Shown here piece by piece: positions 1-12,100 of a stretch of 64,000 nt of DNA; position 1 is the first letter of the stretch; each line of letters begins with the position of its first letter. A program made the translations under genes and the position numbers. The notes beneath the pieces were generated by a model that worked only from the letters and a program-made list of their open reading frames with translations, was not told the origin of the DNA and did not search any database. Origin of the DNA: Neocallimastix lanati (nom. inval.) (taxonomy: Eukaryota > Neocallimastigomycota > Neocallimastigomycetes > Neocallimastigales > Neocallimastigaceae); assembly GCA_016946835.1 (NCBI GenBank), contig JACVTC010000166.1, positions 1 through 64,000 on the forward strand, written 5' to 3'.

Positions 1-1053
1 CTCGATAATTTGAAGTATAACCCAGAAGTGGACATTAATATATTTATTGCTGAACTACAGAACACACTTGATGAACTCGAGAAAATAGATAATGACATTG
101 AATCAAGTGTTTAAAGTAGGTATCCTTAACAGAAGCCTCCCAGAAGAACTCCGTTGGATTAATTTGTTTCAATTTAAAATGATTGGAATAAATGCAGTGA
201 ATATGTTAAGGATGTATTGCCTGAAATAATCTCTTCAAACCTAAAAGAATCCTTAACAAATAATCAAAATAATAAAAATATATTTTCAATAGAAAATAAT
301 ACTAACATTAATACAAATAAGAAAAAACTTACTAAAATAAAAACATCTACTAAAAGACCAAAAATGGTAGATGTAATTATTGTGGTAAATGGGGCCATTT
401 CTTTTATGACTGTAAAATTAGAAGAGATGATAAAAATAATAACAAAAGAAGAAAAATTTTCAAAAGAAGAAGAAATAATTTTAAAAGAAAATTTAATAAA
501 CGTAGAAATTATGCAAATTTCATGGGAAAAGAAAGGTACGATACAAGCTATGCCGATTCTTTTACCAAGGATTACAATTCTCAAGAAAACCTTGATATTA
601 ATTTTGCCGAAAGTAAATAAACAAAACGAAGAAAATAAACAAAAAGAAATGATGTGTTGGATATTGGACTCCGGTGCATCAATAAATATTACTGGTCATT
701 TAAATAAATTACATAATATTCAAAAGTGCAATGACAAAGTTTATTTAGCTAATAATCAAGTTATATCAACACAATTTAAAGGAGATCTCATAGGATACAT
801 TAATAATCACAAAATAATCATTAAGAATGTTTATTACTCACCAAAAATAAATAAAAATTTATTATCAATTGGAAATCTTACACAACAAGGATACAAAATA
901 ATTTTCAATAATACTAATAATAAATCATATGCACTAATTTATGATGAACACAATCAAAGAATATTATCAATTAAATCGAACCAATCTAATACATTTAAAT
1001 TTTGGATTTCAACTTAACCATTAAATTTTCAAAACAACCAACATAATAATAAT
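1..1053 (+). pseudogene. broken gag/protease part of copia A1
   Basis: Compared with the intact copy, this stretch has an extra T near 110-112, a missing A in the run at 176-179, a missing A in the run at 352-355 and an extra A near 611. It also has a CAA-to-TAA stop at 1015-1017. The first two and the last two indels each cancel in pairs, so only segments are out of frame. The zinc-knuckle part is one of those segments. The protease motif WILDSGASINIT is back in frame at about 657-692. Three of the four indels are clearly in homopolymer runs, so sequencing error cannot be excluded for them, but the nonsense change is a clean substitution. Gag would not be made as a full protein. Confidence 0.85.
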
Positions 1054-4000
1054 TTGGTTGAAATCAATTATACACATTTAAAATCAATTGATAAACTAAA
1101 TTTATGGCATCGTCGTTTTGCCCATTTTAATATCAATAGTATCAAAAATAAAATTTTAAAAATCAACATAAACTCAAAGTGCCCTATTTGTAGTTATTCA
1201 AAACTTAAAAATAAGCCCTTCAAATCATCACATAATAGAGCCAAAAATATATTTCAACTCATACACATGGATCTTATAGGTCCAATACAAAACTCTATCT
1301 ATGACAATAAATATATCTTAACCATTTTGGATGACCATTCAAGATTTGGGTGGACTCTCTTTATGAAGAGTAAATCAGAAACTTTTTATCACTTCCTTAA
1401 TTGGTTTAATAAAATAAAAAATCAATTTAACAAAAGAATTCAATATATCCGTACAGATAATGGTACCGAATTTAACAACAAAAATTTCAAACAATTTTGC
1501 ATTGACTTTGGAATACAACATCAATTTACTGTTCCCTACCACCCACAACAAAATGGTAGGATTGAACAATTCAACGGCACTATAATCAATTCTGCAAAGT
1601 CAATGTTAAATGACGCAAAACTTAGCTTACAATTTTGGGAAGACGCCGTCTCTACTTCGAACTACATTCATAATCGAATCCCTCATAAAGGGATAAATAA
1701 TAAAATTCCATATGAACTTTTAACCAATAACAAAGTTGATTATTCAAACATACGTGTCTTCGGATGTAAAGTTTTTTATTATGTTCCAAAACTATTCCGT
1801 ACTAAATTTCAAAATAATTCATCTCCTGGCATATTCTTGGGGTATGTTGATAATCCCACAGCATACAAAATTCTTGATATAACAAATAATAAAATTATAA
1901 TTTCACGAAATGTTGAATTCTTTGAATTTACACCAGGAAATTCACATTTATCTCATTGCGATAATGACATCTCAAATTTTATTCCCAATAATATAATAAG
2001 GAGGAATAATAATACCTACTTTTATGATAACACGTATGATATAAACCATGGCAAAGACTTTAATAATACTAACAATAATAATCCGTATCATCAATATAAT
2101 AACAATAAGTCAAATAATATTCAAATATTAGACAATAATACTCAAATAAATGAAAATAATATACCAAGTAAAAACATTCAAATAAAAAATAAAAGAATAT
2201 ATAACAAAAGAAGAAACAACAATAATAACAACACCAAAAATATTAATAATAATCAAAACAAAGATTATAATAATAATATAGAATCTCAAGATAATAACAT
2301 TGACAACAACAACAATAATAATAACAATAACACAAGTAACAATAAAATTAATAACAACGATAACACAAACAACAACAACAACACTACCAACAGCAATAAT
2401 AACAAAATAAATAATAATATTAATAAAAACGACAATATGATCACTGTCAGTAATAAAAACAATCATAATAATTCAAATATAGACAGATATAATTCAAACA
2501 ATAATAAAGATAACAACAATGAACAACGAATCATTAATAACTTAACGAATAACAAATTATTTAACATAGAATCTTCCATACATTTAGGAAAAAGAAATAG
2601 AAATGAAAACTTCATATTAAATTCAAATAACAAAAAACAAAAATCATTAAAAGAATTACGCGAACCAAATAATTATGATGATATCTTTAATTTAAATGAT
2701 AAAAATGAATGGTTAAAATCAGTTGATAATGAACTCGACAATATGAGAAATCTAAAAGTATATGAAACAATTGATAAAATACCTAAGAACGCAAACTTAA
2801 TATCATCAAGATGGATTTTCAAATTCAAACCAAACTCAAATGGAGAAATAATCAAAAGAAAATCAAGATTAGTAGCAAAGGGATTTACGCAAGAATACGG
2901 CATAGATTATAAAGAAACCTTTGCACCTACCTTAAAACAGGATTCAATAAGAATCTTTACAGCAATTGCCACTCAGAACAATTTTGAAATAAACCAAATA
3001 GATATAACTGCCGCCTATTTAAATGCTGAATTAAATGAAGATTTGTATATGAAACCACCCAAAGGACATGAAGATTACAATAAGAAATTTTGGAAATTGA
3101 AGAAGGCAATATATGGACTGAAACAAAGTGGTGCCAAGTGGAATGATAAATTAAATGGCTATCTAATAAAAATTGGATATAAAAGACTTATAAGTGAACC
3201 TTGTCTGTACGTTAAATTTAATAAAGGAAAACTTTTAAGTATGTTAGCTATATATGTGGATGATATTTTAATATCAGGATCAAAGAAAACAATAGAAAGT
3301 GTAAAATTATTAATTGAGAAAAAGTTCAAAATGAAAGATATAGGTAATGTTGATTATATTATTGGAATAAAATTTATAAAACATAAAAATGGTTACTTTT
3401 TACATCAACACAGATATATAGATGAATTACTTTCTAAGTTTAATATGAAAAATTGTACACCTCTTAGAATTATGACTCCAATTGAAAATGAAGATCTTAG
3501 GAAGGTAAAAGTAGATGAAACAAAATATAGAAGCATAATAGGAAATTTATTATATCTCAGTATATGTACAAGACCCGACATTATCTTCTCAGTATCAAAA
3601 GCAGCTAGAAGGGCAAAGGAACCAAATATGGAAGACTGGAATAACGTAATGAGAATATTAAGATATTTAAAAGGAACTAAAAAATATGGAATAAATTTCA
3701 CAAATAATCCGAATGTTAAAGCGTATGTCGATTCGGATTACGGAGGTGACTTGGAAACCAGACGTTCAACAACAGGATTCTTAATAACATTTGGCGGTGC
3801 ACCAACAAGCTGGTGTTCAAAGTTACAAAAATCAATATCGACTTCAACAGCCGAGTCCGAGTATTACAGTCTTAGTGAATGCGGTAAACAATGTATATGG
3901 TGCTTAAATTTATTCGAAGAATTGAACTTAAATATTAAAAATATTGAAGTAAATGTTGACAATAAAGCAGCTATTTATAACGCTACAAATCAAACTATCA

Positions 4001-4194
4001 ACCCAAAAACTAAACATGTAGACATTAGGGTTCATTACATAAGAGAAATAGTCAAAGAAAATAAAATCTATCTTAAATATATAAAATCTGAAAACAATCT
4101 CGCTGATGGGTTTACGAAGTATTTAAATGGGACATTAATGGATAAATTTAGAAATTCCTTATTAACAAAAATTGATGATTTATATTTTATTTGA
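1054..4194 (+). CDS. copia A1 pol: integrase, RT, RNase H (open reading frame)
   Basis: An open frame of 1,046 codons follows the nonsense codon. Domains in order are the GAG-pre-integrase HHCC finger (LWHRRFAHFN ... CPICSYSK), the integrase core with IHMDLIGP, RTDNGTEF and NGRIEQF as the D, D and E positions, then an Asn-rich linker of roughly 170 residues. These are followed by RT (ISSRWIFKFK, catalytic YVDDIL) and RNase H (YVDSDYGG, STAESEYYSL, NLADGFTK). The intact copy has Arg instead of Gln just after the catalytic Glu (IERF versus IEQF). No natural start exists at 1054: this is the distal part of a single Gag-Pol frame cut by the stop at 1015. It could be translated only by readthrough or from an internal Met. 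Confidence 0.85.
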   Translation: MVEINYTHLKSIDKLNLWHRRFAHFNINSIKNKILKININSKCPICSYSKLKNKPFKSSHNRAKNIFQLIHMDLIGPIQNSIYDNKYILTILDDHSRFGWTLFMKSKSETFYHFLNWFNKIKNQFNKRIQYIRTDNGTEFNNKNFKQFCIDFGIQHQFTVPYHPQQNGRIEQFNGTIINSAKSMLNDAKLSLQFWEDAVSTSNYIHNRIPHKGINNKIPYELLTNNKVDYSNIRVFGCKVFYYVPKLFRTKFQNNSSPGIFLGYVDNPTAYKILDITNNKIIISRNVEFFEFTPGNSHLSHCDNDISNFIPNNIIRRNNNTYFYDNTYDINHGKDFNNTNNNNPYHQYNNNKSNNIQILDNNTQINENNIPSKNIQIKNKRIYNKRRNNNNNNTKNINNNQNKDYNNNIESQDNNIDNNNNNNNNNTSNNKINNNDNTNNNNNTTNSNNNKINNNINKNDNMITVSNKNNHNNSNIDRYNSNNNKDNNNEQRIINNLTNNKLFNIESSIHLGKRNRNENFILNSNNKKQKSLKELREPNNYDDIFNLNDKNEWLKSVDNELDNMRNLKVYETIDKIPKNANLISSRWIFKFKPNSNGEIIKRKSRLVAKGFTQEYGIDYKETFAPTLKQDSIRIFTAIATQNNFEINQIDITAAYLNAELNEDLYMKPPKGHEDYNKKFWKLKKAIYGLKQSGAKWNDKLNGYLIKIGYKRLISEPCLYVKFNKGKLLSMLAIYVDDILISGSKKTIESVKLLIEKKFKMKDIGNVDYIIGIKFIKHKNGYFLHQHRYIDELLSKFNMKNCTPLRIMTPIENEDLRKVKVDETKYRSIIGNLLYLSICTRPDIIFSVSKAARRAKEPNMEDWNNVMRILRYLKGTKKYGINFTNNPNVKAYVDSDYGGDLETRRSTTGFLITFGGAPTSWCSKLQKSISTSTAESEYYSLSECGKQCIWCLNLFEELNLNIKNIEVNVDNKAAIYNATNQTINPKTKHVDIRVHYIREIVKENKIYLKYIKSENNLADGFTKYLNGTLMDKFRNSLLTKIDDLYFI

Positions 4195-4209
4195 AATAAT
4201 ATAAATAAA

Positions 4210-4246
4210 AATATGACATTTTAGGAAAGTCATATTTTAGGAGGAA
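4210..4246 (+). promoter_or_regulatory. hairpin plus polypurine tract before 3' LTR of A1
   Basis: AATATGAC (4210-4217) and GTCATATT (4229-4236) form a perfect 8-bp stem, followed directly by the purine-rich AGGAGGAA that abuts the LTR. The latter is the expected plus-strand primer site of an LTR element. The same hairpin and tract are conserved in copy A2. Confidence 0.75.
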
Positions 4247-4488
4247 TGTTAGAATATAAAAAAAAAAATAAATACTTAATAATGACTTTAATATATTTTA
4301 CCCAATCAGAATATTATTATATTTAAATAAAATTATAAAAGAAATAAAATGTAACCTTGTTAAAAACATATACACTTTTGTAATCATAAAAAATAAAGAT
4401 AAATAAAATTAAATATTAAGTATTATATATAAAATGTTATTCTAAAAATATATCTAATTTTCTCAATATTTGTTTTTGGTGTTTAATA
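4247..4488 (+). repeat. 3' LTR of copia A1
   Basis: About 242 nt beginning TGTTAGAATAT and ending GTTTAATA. It matches both LTRs of A2 (238 and 239 nt) apart from a longer A-run near the start and a few substitutions. The termini TGTTA and TAATA form an imperfect inverted repeat. Confidence 0.93.
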
Positions 4489-4593
4489 GAAATTAAATAT
4501 ATTTGTTTTTTGAGTGATAATTTTAATTTATTACTAACTGTATGATATAAATATTTATATTTTAATTATTAATAATTAATAATAGTATTTTCA

Positions 4594-4810
4594 GTTCAAA
4601 TTAATTATTTGACTGACCATGTTATTTGTCAATTAAAATTAATTATTTAACTGATCATATTATTTTTCAGTTCAAATTATAATTTGACTTACTATTTTAT
4701 TTTATTTTATTTTATTTTATTTTATTTTATTTTTTTTTTTAGTTCAAGATATAATTTAATTGATTATATTTTTTTCCAGTTCAAATTATAATTGACTGAC
4801 TATAATATAT
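4594..4810 (-). repeat. diverged leader hairpin repeats of inverted copia fragment
   Basis: About five imperfect copies of the family-A leader unit (minus-strand sense GTCAGTCAA...TTTGAACTG) lie here, one interrupted by a TTTTA microsatellite and T-run at about 4695-4740. Confidence 0.7.
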
Positions 4811-5188
4811 ATATAAATGCGTATTTATTTTTTTGTTTACAATGAATTATGATATTTTTAAATTGCATTAATTCCTCATGAATTTATTTTAAAATATTTC
4901 TTATAATATATTTTGATACTGCTATTATGAATAAGACAAAATTAATTATAAAGATTTTAATTAATTATATTACTTCTTTGCTAATTCGAAGTTAGAAATT
5001 TTTATTGATAAATATAAAAATAAAAAAAATAAAGTTGAATATTAAAAATAAGAAATTTTTATTGATAAATATAAAAATAAAAAAAATAATGTTGAATATT
5101 AAAAATAAGAAAGTGTTTGTTCAATTAATTTATAAGATGAATATATTTATATATAATAATTATATAAATTATAACTTAACTTTTAGTT

Positions 5189-5218
5189 GAGCTCAGTTGT
5201 AAGGTAAGACTCTTAATC
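5189..5218 (-). promoter_or_regulatory. primer-binding site complementary to tRNA-Lys(CUU) 5' half
   Basis: Immediately downstream of the minus-strand LTR the sequence begins GATTAAGAGTCTTA. Its complement contains AGACTCTTAATC, the anticodon arm of tRNA-Lys with anticodon CTT, and further up GAGCTCAGTTG, typical of a tRNA D arm. This matches the sites in elements A2 and B. Confidence 0.7.
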
Positions 5219-5456
5219 TATTAAACACCAAAAAATATTAAGAAAGTTAGATATATTTTTACTATAACATTTTATATATAATATTTCATTTTTAATTTCA
5301 TTTATTTTATATTTTTTTTTATGATTATAAAAATATATGTGTTATTTATTAAAGTTATATTTTGTTTTCTTTTATATATTTTATTTAAATATATTATTCT
5401 AATTGGGTAAATTATATTAATGTCATTAATAAATATTTATTTTTTATACTCTAACG
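5219..5456 (-). repeat. diverged copia LTR (minus orientation)
   Basis: A 238-nt sequence alignable along its whole length with the A-family LTRs, retaining GGTGTTTAATA at its 3' end and the internal ACCCAATTAGAATA block. The first base of the canonical TG is mutated. Confidence 0.8.
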
Positions 5457-5635
5457 ATAATTAATAATAATAAATAATTATTATATATATATATGAAATA
5501 TATAAATTTTTATAATAAAAGATAACTAATAAATAATAAATATATTATTTTATAAATATAAATATGATTTATATATTTTATTTTATACATTTATATTTTA
5601 TCATATTTATTAAATAAAAATTTCTTATTGTATTA

Positions 5636-5668
<33 letters not shown>

Positions 5669-6197
5669 AAAATAAAAAAAAAAAAAAACTATTTATTATT
5701 TATTAAATTATTTTATATATTTTAATTTATATATTATTTGCCTTTTTTATTTTTTTTATTTATGATATTTATATTTACTTTTAATTATTATTACTAAGAA
5801 ATTATAATTATATATTTATAAAAATAAAAAATAATAAAAATAAAAAAATAAAAATGAATTATTATTAAATATATATTTTCTTCCATTAATAGAAGAATTT
5901 ATATATTTAAATATATAAAGATATTTATATAAGATTATAAATTGAAATAATAATAAATAGTAAAATATCTTAATATATTTAATTTTAGATTAATCTTATT
6001 AGTAATGTAATTAAAAAAAAAAAAGGAATTACATTTTTGTTTAATACCTGGATAAATTTTATTCTATTTATTTTTAAATAGAAAATTAATTCAAGTAAAT
6101 TTTTTTTTTTACTAATATTAAAAATTTCGATAAAAATTTAGATAAACACATAATATATATTTATATTTTTAATGTTTATATTTTTATTATCTATCTA
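5457..6197. other. AT-rich intergenic region downstream of the scaffoldin-like gene
   Basis: Low-complexity A/T sequence with an A-run at about 5641-5667 and no credible open frame. It lies 3' of the minus-strand gene ending at 6198, so it should hold that gene's 3' UTR and polyadenylation site, but no individual signal stands out in such AT-rich sequence. Confidence 0.6.
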
Positions 6198-9100
6198 TTA
6201 TAAGTTGAAGATGATGATTACTGATATTAAAATGAAAAATATGATCATAACTATAGATGGTATTATTGATTTGGAATCACTACTTATATTACATTTTTCT
6301 GGATTTTCTTCATTTTCTATACATTCCACATAGCCAAGTTGCTCAATAGAACAAATTTTAACTTCATCCGTTTCTTTATCAACATCAACATAGTTATTGA
6401 TACAGACCAAATCAAACATGGAGGTACTTTCTTCCACGTTGTATGTACAATTAGTAAATATACCACTAATTGATTTTAAATAATTCTTTCCACGATGATA
6501 AGATACTGCTGTAGAGTTGTTATGCCTACTAATATCCTTAACAGCCTGTTTAACATTTCCTGGTAATTCTTCTATTAGGGCTAGCGGGAAATTAATGACG
6601 ACATTTTCATCGTAGGAACAGTACCGTGATTTCATTGGAACGAAATTGGAATGACTATCACAGCGATAATAAGTCTCCTCAATATAATAATATTGGCCAT
6701 TGATACAGAATTGCTTCGTACATTCGGTTGCTTCCAACTCTTCAGAATCATGAATACAGTAGTAAGTAGCACCTGTATTCGTTATGTAGTAGCCAGTTTC
6801 ATCAATAGGACTACAGTTATGGTCCTCACCTAGATTACAGTAATACATTTCTTTATCTATTGTGTAGTAATAACCGTCGTTGGCCATGGCTTGTATCTTT
6901 ATTTCATCTGATTCTGCTTTCGCGAACTTATAAATGTAAGTTTGAGTAGGATCAACGGAGATATAGGCATAACCTGAAGTACTTGGTAAGCTATAATCCC
7001 CATCTTTATATCTATAAATGGTTTTAGCCTGGGAGTCATAATAATATGTATCTTCATGAGGTTCATAGATATGACAGGAAGAATGCGTGCAGGCATACAT
7101 TACAAGATTAATATTTTTGGAGAGATAGGTAATTCTTTCGATTGTGTTATTTGTAAACATATTAATGATGTAGTATCCGGTTTGATCAACCATTTGAGCT
7201 GTAAATTGATTCATATGGTAGAGGTGTTGAGAGAAGCCATAGCCATAGATGTAAGAATTAATACCTTCAGAGAGGTAACATTCTCCAGTTTCACGATTTT
7301 TAATAGAGGATTGGGCTAGAACAAGTTCTCCCTTATAAGTGATACAGAATTCATTCTTCTTCATATCAGCATTGGGGGTGCATTTATTATCTTTGAAGAT
7401 ACAAATAATATCCTTGTCATAGACAAACGAATACAATTTGTTATTTACATCATATTTCAGGATTCTCTTATTAATGTCAGCAATATAGGTAATAGTATTC
7501 AGAGCATCAACAGGTCGACAATGACTTCCTTTACAACGATACAATTCAACATTGCTATTATTGTATTCATCAATATCACGGTTTCTTACAATTCTGTTTT
7601 CTTTATTATTCAAAAAGATATAGGCGGTTTCGTAGATTTGAATAATACAATCAATATCGAGGGTATAGATACTCGATTTCTCTGCATAATACTTATCGTG
7701 ATAGGAATCGTTGGCTTCAAGACAATTGGCTGCGGAGGTCGCACAGACGTAGGTGGCTGTTTTTCCAGAAATAATATTCGGTTTCACTACAATAGTATCG
7801 GTGGCAAAATAGAGAATGGAATGGTCACTATTCGTACAGAAATCACCAGCCTCAATCGAGCTTGTCGCTTTTTTCGTCATGGAATACTCGAGTGTGATAT
7901 AGCATTTATTATTACTGAATTCACAGATAGGCACAGCAGCCAATTCACTAATGGTTAAAGCAGCACATTTACCTTCCACACAACGAATAATATCATAGAC
8001 ATCATTGGTGTCTCTAGTATTAAAGATTTTACTTTCTTCTTTTAATTCTTTATTTTTAAAAGTGTAAATTATATTTTCTGAATTATCATTAACCTCTAGT
8101 GATTCATTCTTTGTTTTAGAATGCTCTTTATTCAAAGAATTTCTAATCTCAAATTGAAGATCTTTTTCAAATTCAGAACGTCGTTTAATGGAAACTTCTC
8201 CTTTTAGGGCTCCTCGGAAGATACCATTATGAACACGAATTTCTTTACATCTGTTTCCAATACGACAATGTACTAATTTATCCGGTTCATTCGTCAAATA
8301 GTAACCATTGAGGGCATCTTCAAGGAAACATGAAATCACATTACCGGCTTCCACACATTTAATGATGGTGTTATTTTCTTCTGTACAGTCGGCATTGAAA
8401 TAGTAGTGTTCCATGGGATTTATTTCGTAACAAGTTATGAAACTTTTACAAAATATTAAAGTCTTACTCGAGGAAGTGAGATAATATCCGGGATTACCTT
8501 CTGTTACATAACATCCTTCATTGAGGGTACATTCAATAAGGGGATAAAGGTTTCGATCAGAACCAGAATTTAAATATTTGACACCTCTATCAGGATAAAT
8601 GAAGATACATTCATTATTGGCGTTACAATGAATAATACCAAGTATTCCATTTTCTCCGTAACCTAAATAATTCCCTGGCTTAACACTTACTTTTACACAA
8701 ATACCATTGGTACATTTTATTAAGTTATTACCATTTGTATAATACACCGTTTTTGGTATTTTATTGCTACCATTGTTGTCACGGCCACCGTGACCGTTAC
8801 CGTTAGATTGGTTAGGATTAATAATATAGCAGTTTTCACCATCCTTATCACAATAAATAATAGTAGATGTCTTCGATCCACCTGAACCATCAATCACATA
8901 CCCATCCTCATCAGTGTATTCCATTTTTCCTTCCTCATTACAACGAATGGCCTTTTTATTGATGGCATCATAGAAATAGGTGTTGGGGGAACAACCTTTA
9001 CTTTTAGTACACACTTTCGTAATTTCATCACACGTATAGATCGTATAACCCGATTGATCCCCATCCATGGAATCGACCACATTACCATTCTTATCAACAA

Positions 9101-12100
9101 TAATGGAGCCACTTTTGTAATAGCGATTAATGGAGTAATACGAGACTTTAAATAAAGCAAATGTTGAACTTCGAATTCCTGGGAATCCATTCTTTGAAAT
9201 TGTTGCAGATACGAAAATATCTTTATTTTTAGAGGCATAGACAGCAGCAGAATCATTAGATTTAAAGAACTTCAATTGTCCATCTTCATAACAATAATTT
9301 CCTGGAGCTGCCATTGCTGGCTCTGGACAGATAGGAGACTCCCTTTCATAACACTCATTATTTTCTCTTTCACAAACAATCACAGGTTTCTGTGAATTAC
9401 CAGCATTAACATAGTATCCAATTTCTGCCTCTACTGGATTACAACCTTCAGAGGAATCACATTGAATCAATGGATAGGATAACTTGTTATATCCATTATT
9501 TAAATAATACCCTTCAGAATTGAAAGCCGGCCTCCAAGTACATTTTTGAATATTACTTCTTATGGATCTTCTTCGATTGGAAATTGTCGTTTCTACACAT
9601 TCGATTAACCCTTGATTTCCATTTTCATCTTTTCCTACATAATAGGACGGGACACTTGTTGGCGTTTGCTTCTCACATTTTGTATTCGTGCAGGCTATAA
9701 TGGCATTCTCTAGACCAGTGCTTTCGCCATTTATATGATATTCTGTATCTATTCCCTCCGTCATTGTTATTCCTGTACATCCATCTTCTTCAGTACATTT
9801 AATCATTTGATTGATATCACCGGTCTCAGAGTAATTTGAATTGAGATAGAGACCCTCTTGAACTTCTTCTGATTTCTTCACAATGCATGTTACTTTTTTA
9901 TTACTTGAATCAATAGAGCATTCAATAATACCTTTTTTTGAAGAGGTATTATCAGATGAAGTTCCTTCATCCTTTCCAGCATTTATGTAAATTTCATTAT
10001 TACCTTTGGTGGCACCACTACTACCTATACTGCATCCAAGTTTTTCACATTTAATTAAAGGTTTATCATTCTTTGTTTCCTCATCACTATTAACATACAC
10101 ATCGTTTATACTACCATCCTGTAATTCACAAACTGACTTCACACATACAATTAAGGCATCTTTCATCTTATTACTGTTTTTATTTCCAGTATTTACAAAA
10201 TATTGAGGATTTTCATCAGAATCCACAGAACCTCCTGATATGGTAGTGGCTATACATGTTGCGGAATTACATTTAATAACTTGATTATTTTGATCGGGTT
10301 CTGGATAACTTCCATTTAAAAAAACATCACCATCATTACCATTAATGGCTTTGCAGGTTATTTTTTCTCCATTCTTTCTACATTCTATCAAATCACTATC
10401 AGAATCACCATTAATAAAGTACTGAGGTTTATCATCATCAGCAGTGGACGGCTTAGAATAACATTTATTACCATCACAATAAATGATTTGATTTGGATTA
10501 GATGAATCGATAAATACCCCATCATCAATAGTAGGAATAGGTACTACTTTTTTACAAATTTTTTCGCCATCAATAACTTCACACTTAATTATTTCCTCTC
10601 CACTCAAATAATATTCATTACTATCTGTTGAAGCACCTGTAGATTTTGGTTTACAACCATTCTCATCGCAAACAATCAACTGACCAGTATTATCATCAAT
10701 AAAAGTTTCTTCTTTACCTAGTTCACTAACTGTACATTTTCCTTCATTAATTGTTTTATAACATTTGATTATGCCACCTTCATTTTCTTTTCCAGCATTA
10801 ACAAAAGTATATTCAGTTTTTTCGTCGGTATATTCAATTAATTTTTCTTTACATACTTTATTTTCACAGATGATAAGTTGATTTTCATTTTTATCATTAT
10901 CATAATTGGCATTAATGTAAACACTACCTTCATTCGAAGTTATTGAGTCACAAGTTACTTTGTTATCTTCATTTGCAATACATTCAATGACATCACCTCG
11001 ATAGTCACCAGAAGTATCCGAATCTCCTGAATTAAAGTAATATTCTGGCTTATCTGATGTAGCTTCACTCTTAGTTAATTCACAACTACCGTCTTCACAT
11101 TTAATAAGTTGATTTTCATCATCAGCTTTACCAAAGTTTGAATTTAAAAAAACTTGATTTTCGTTTTCAAATTCATCATATTCTTCAACCGTTACGCATT
11201 TATCATTATATGAACATTTAATAAGAGAATTTATTTTATTTTCTGGATCTGTATTAATATAATATTCAGTTTTCTTTGGAGTTGAACCATTATCTTGAGC
11301 AGTACATTCAGTGTTAGAACATATAATGATTTGCTTTTGATTATAAGTACTTATATATACATTTTTTGATAACGGATCTTCAATTAATCTACAAGAAGCT
11401 TTATATTTCTTTTCTTCTTCCCCATTAACCGTTATTTCTTCCATATTACATTCAATTACAGCATTTTTAATTCCTTCAGCTTCACCATGAACATAATGCT
11501 CTGTATTGTCATCGGCTTTGTCATTATTATAATATTCACATTCCGTATCGGATGTACATTTAATCAAATAATTTTCACTATCTTTTTCTTCACCATAATT
11601 ACTATTTATATAAAAGACTTCAGAAGTTTCATTAGTAATAATTGCTTCTTTACTTTCACATTCACTATTTGATTCACATTTAATAAGGGGTAATTTTTTA
11701 TTATTACTTATATAATCTCCAGCATTAATATAATAGCTCTCAGCTCCTTCTGCTTCTGAAGTTTTACATTCTATTGAGGAAGTATCTGTTCCGCTATAGC
11801 TTTTATTATAACAAATAATTAAAGGTTTTCCACTTTCACCATTATCATTTGTGATATCTACCTTAAGGTTACCATTAAGAAAAACACTATTACTTTCAGC
11901 TGATATTGTTATACAAGTACCTGAACATTTAATCAGAATAGATGAATCATCAGCCGCTTCGTCAGCATTTTTAAAATAAGTAGGAATATTACTATTACCT
12001 AACATATTTGTATTTTCAGTAACACTTAAGCATTTATCCGAGTTACATTGAATAAGCTTACTATCATCATTATTTATATATATATCGTTTGGATTTCCAT

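Larger units (their letters stand above)
1..4488 (+). mobile_element. Ty1/copia LTR retrotransposon copy A1, 5' end outside window
   Basis: This is the 3' portion of a copia-type element, collinear with the complete copy at 27955-34402: base 1 here matches base 29917 there. It contains the end of gag, then protease, integrase, RT and RNase H, then a polypurine tract and a 3' LTR at 4247-4488. Nucleotide identity to the complete copy is very high by eye, so both belong to one recently active family. The 5' LTR and leader lie left of the window, so the target duplication cannot be tested. Confidence 0.93.
4489..5456 (-). mobile_element. inverted copia fragment: LTR, primer site and leader only
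   Basis: On the minus strand this reads LTR (5456 down to 5219), then a primer-binding site, then leader sequence with CAGTTCAAATTA...TTTGACTG repeats. It stops next to the 3' LTR of A1 without reaching any coding sequence. It is clearly related to the A family but noticeably more diverged than A1 is from A2, and its LTR starts CG instead of TG. It is therefore an older, truncated element rather than a rearranged piece of A1. Confidence 0.8.

Noticed and set aside
5189-5218. A tRNA-Lys gene fragment
   Set aside because: It matches only the 5' half of a tRNA, directly abuts an LTR, and occurs at the same place in three elements, so a primer-binding site explains it better.
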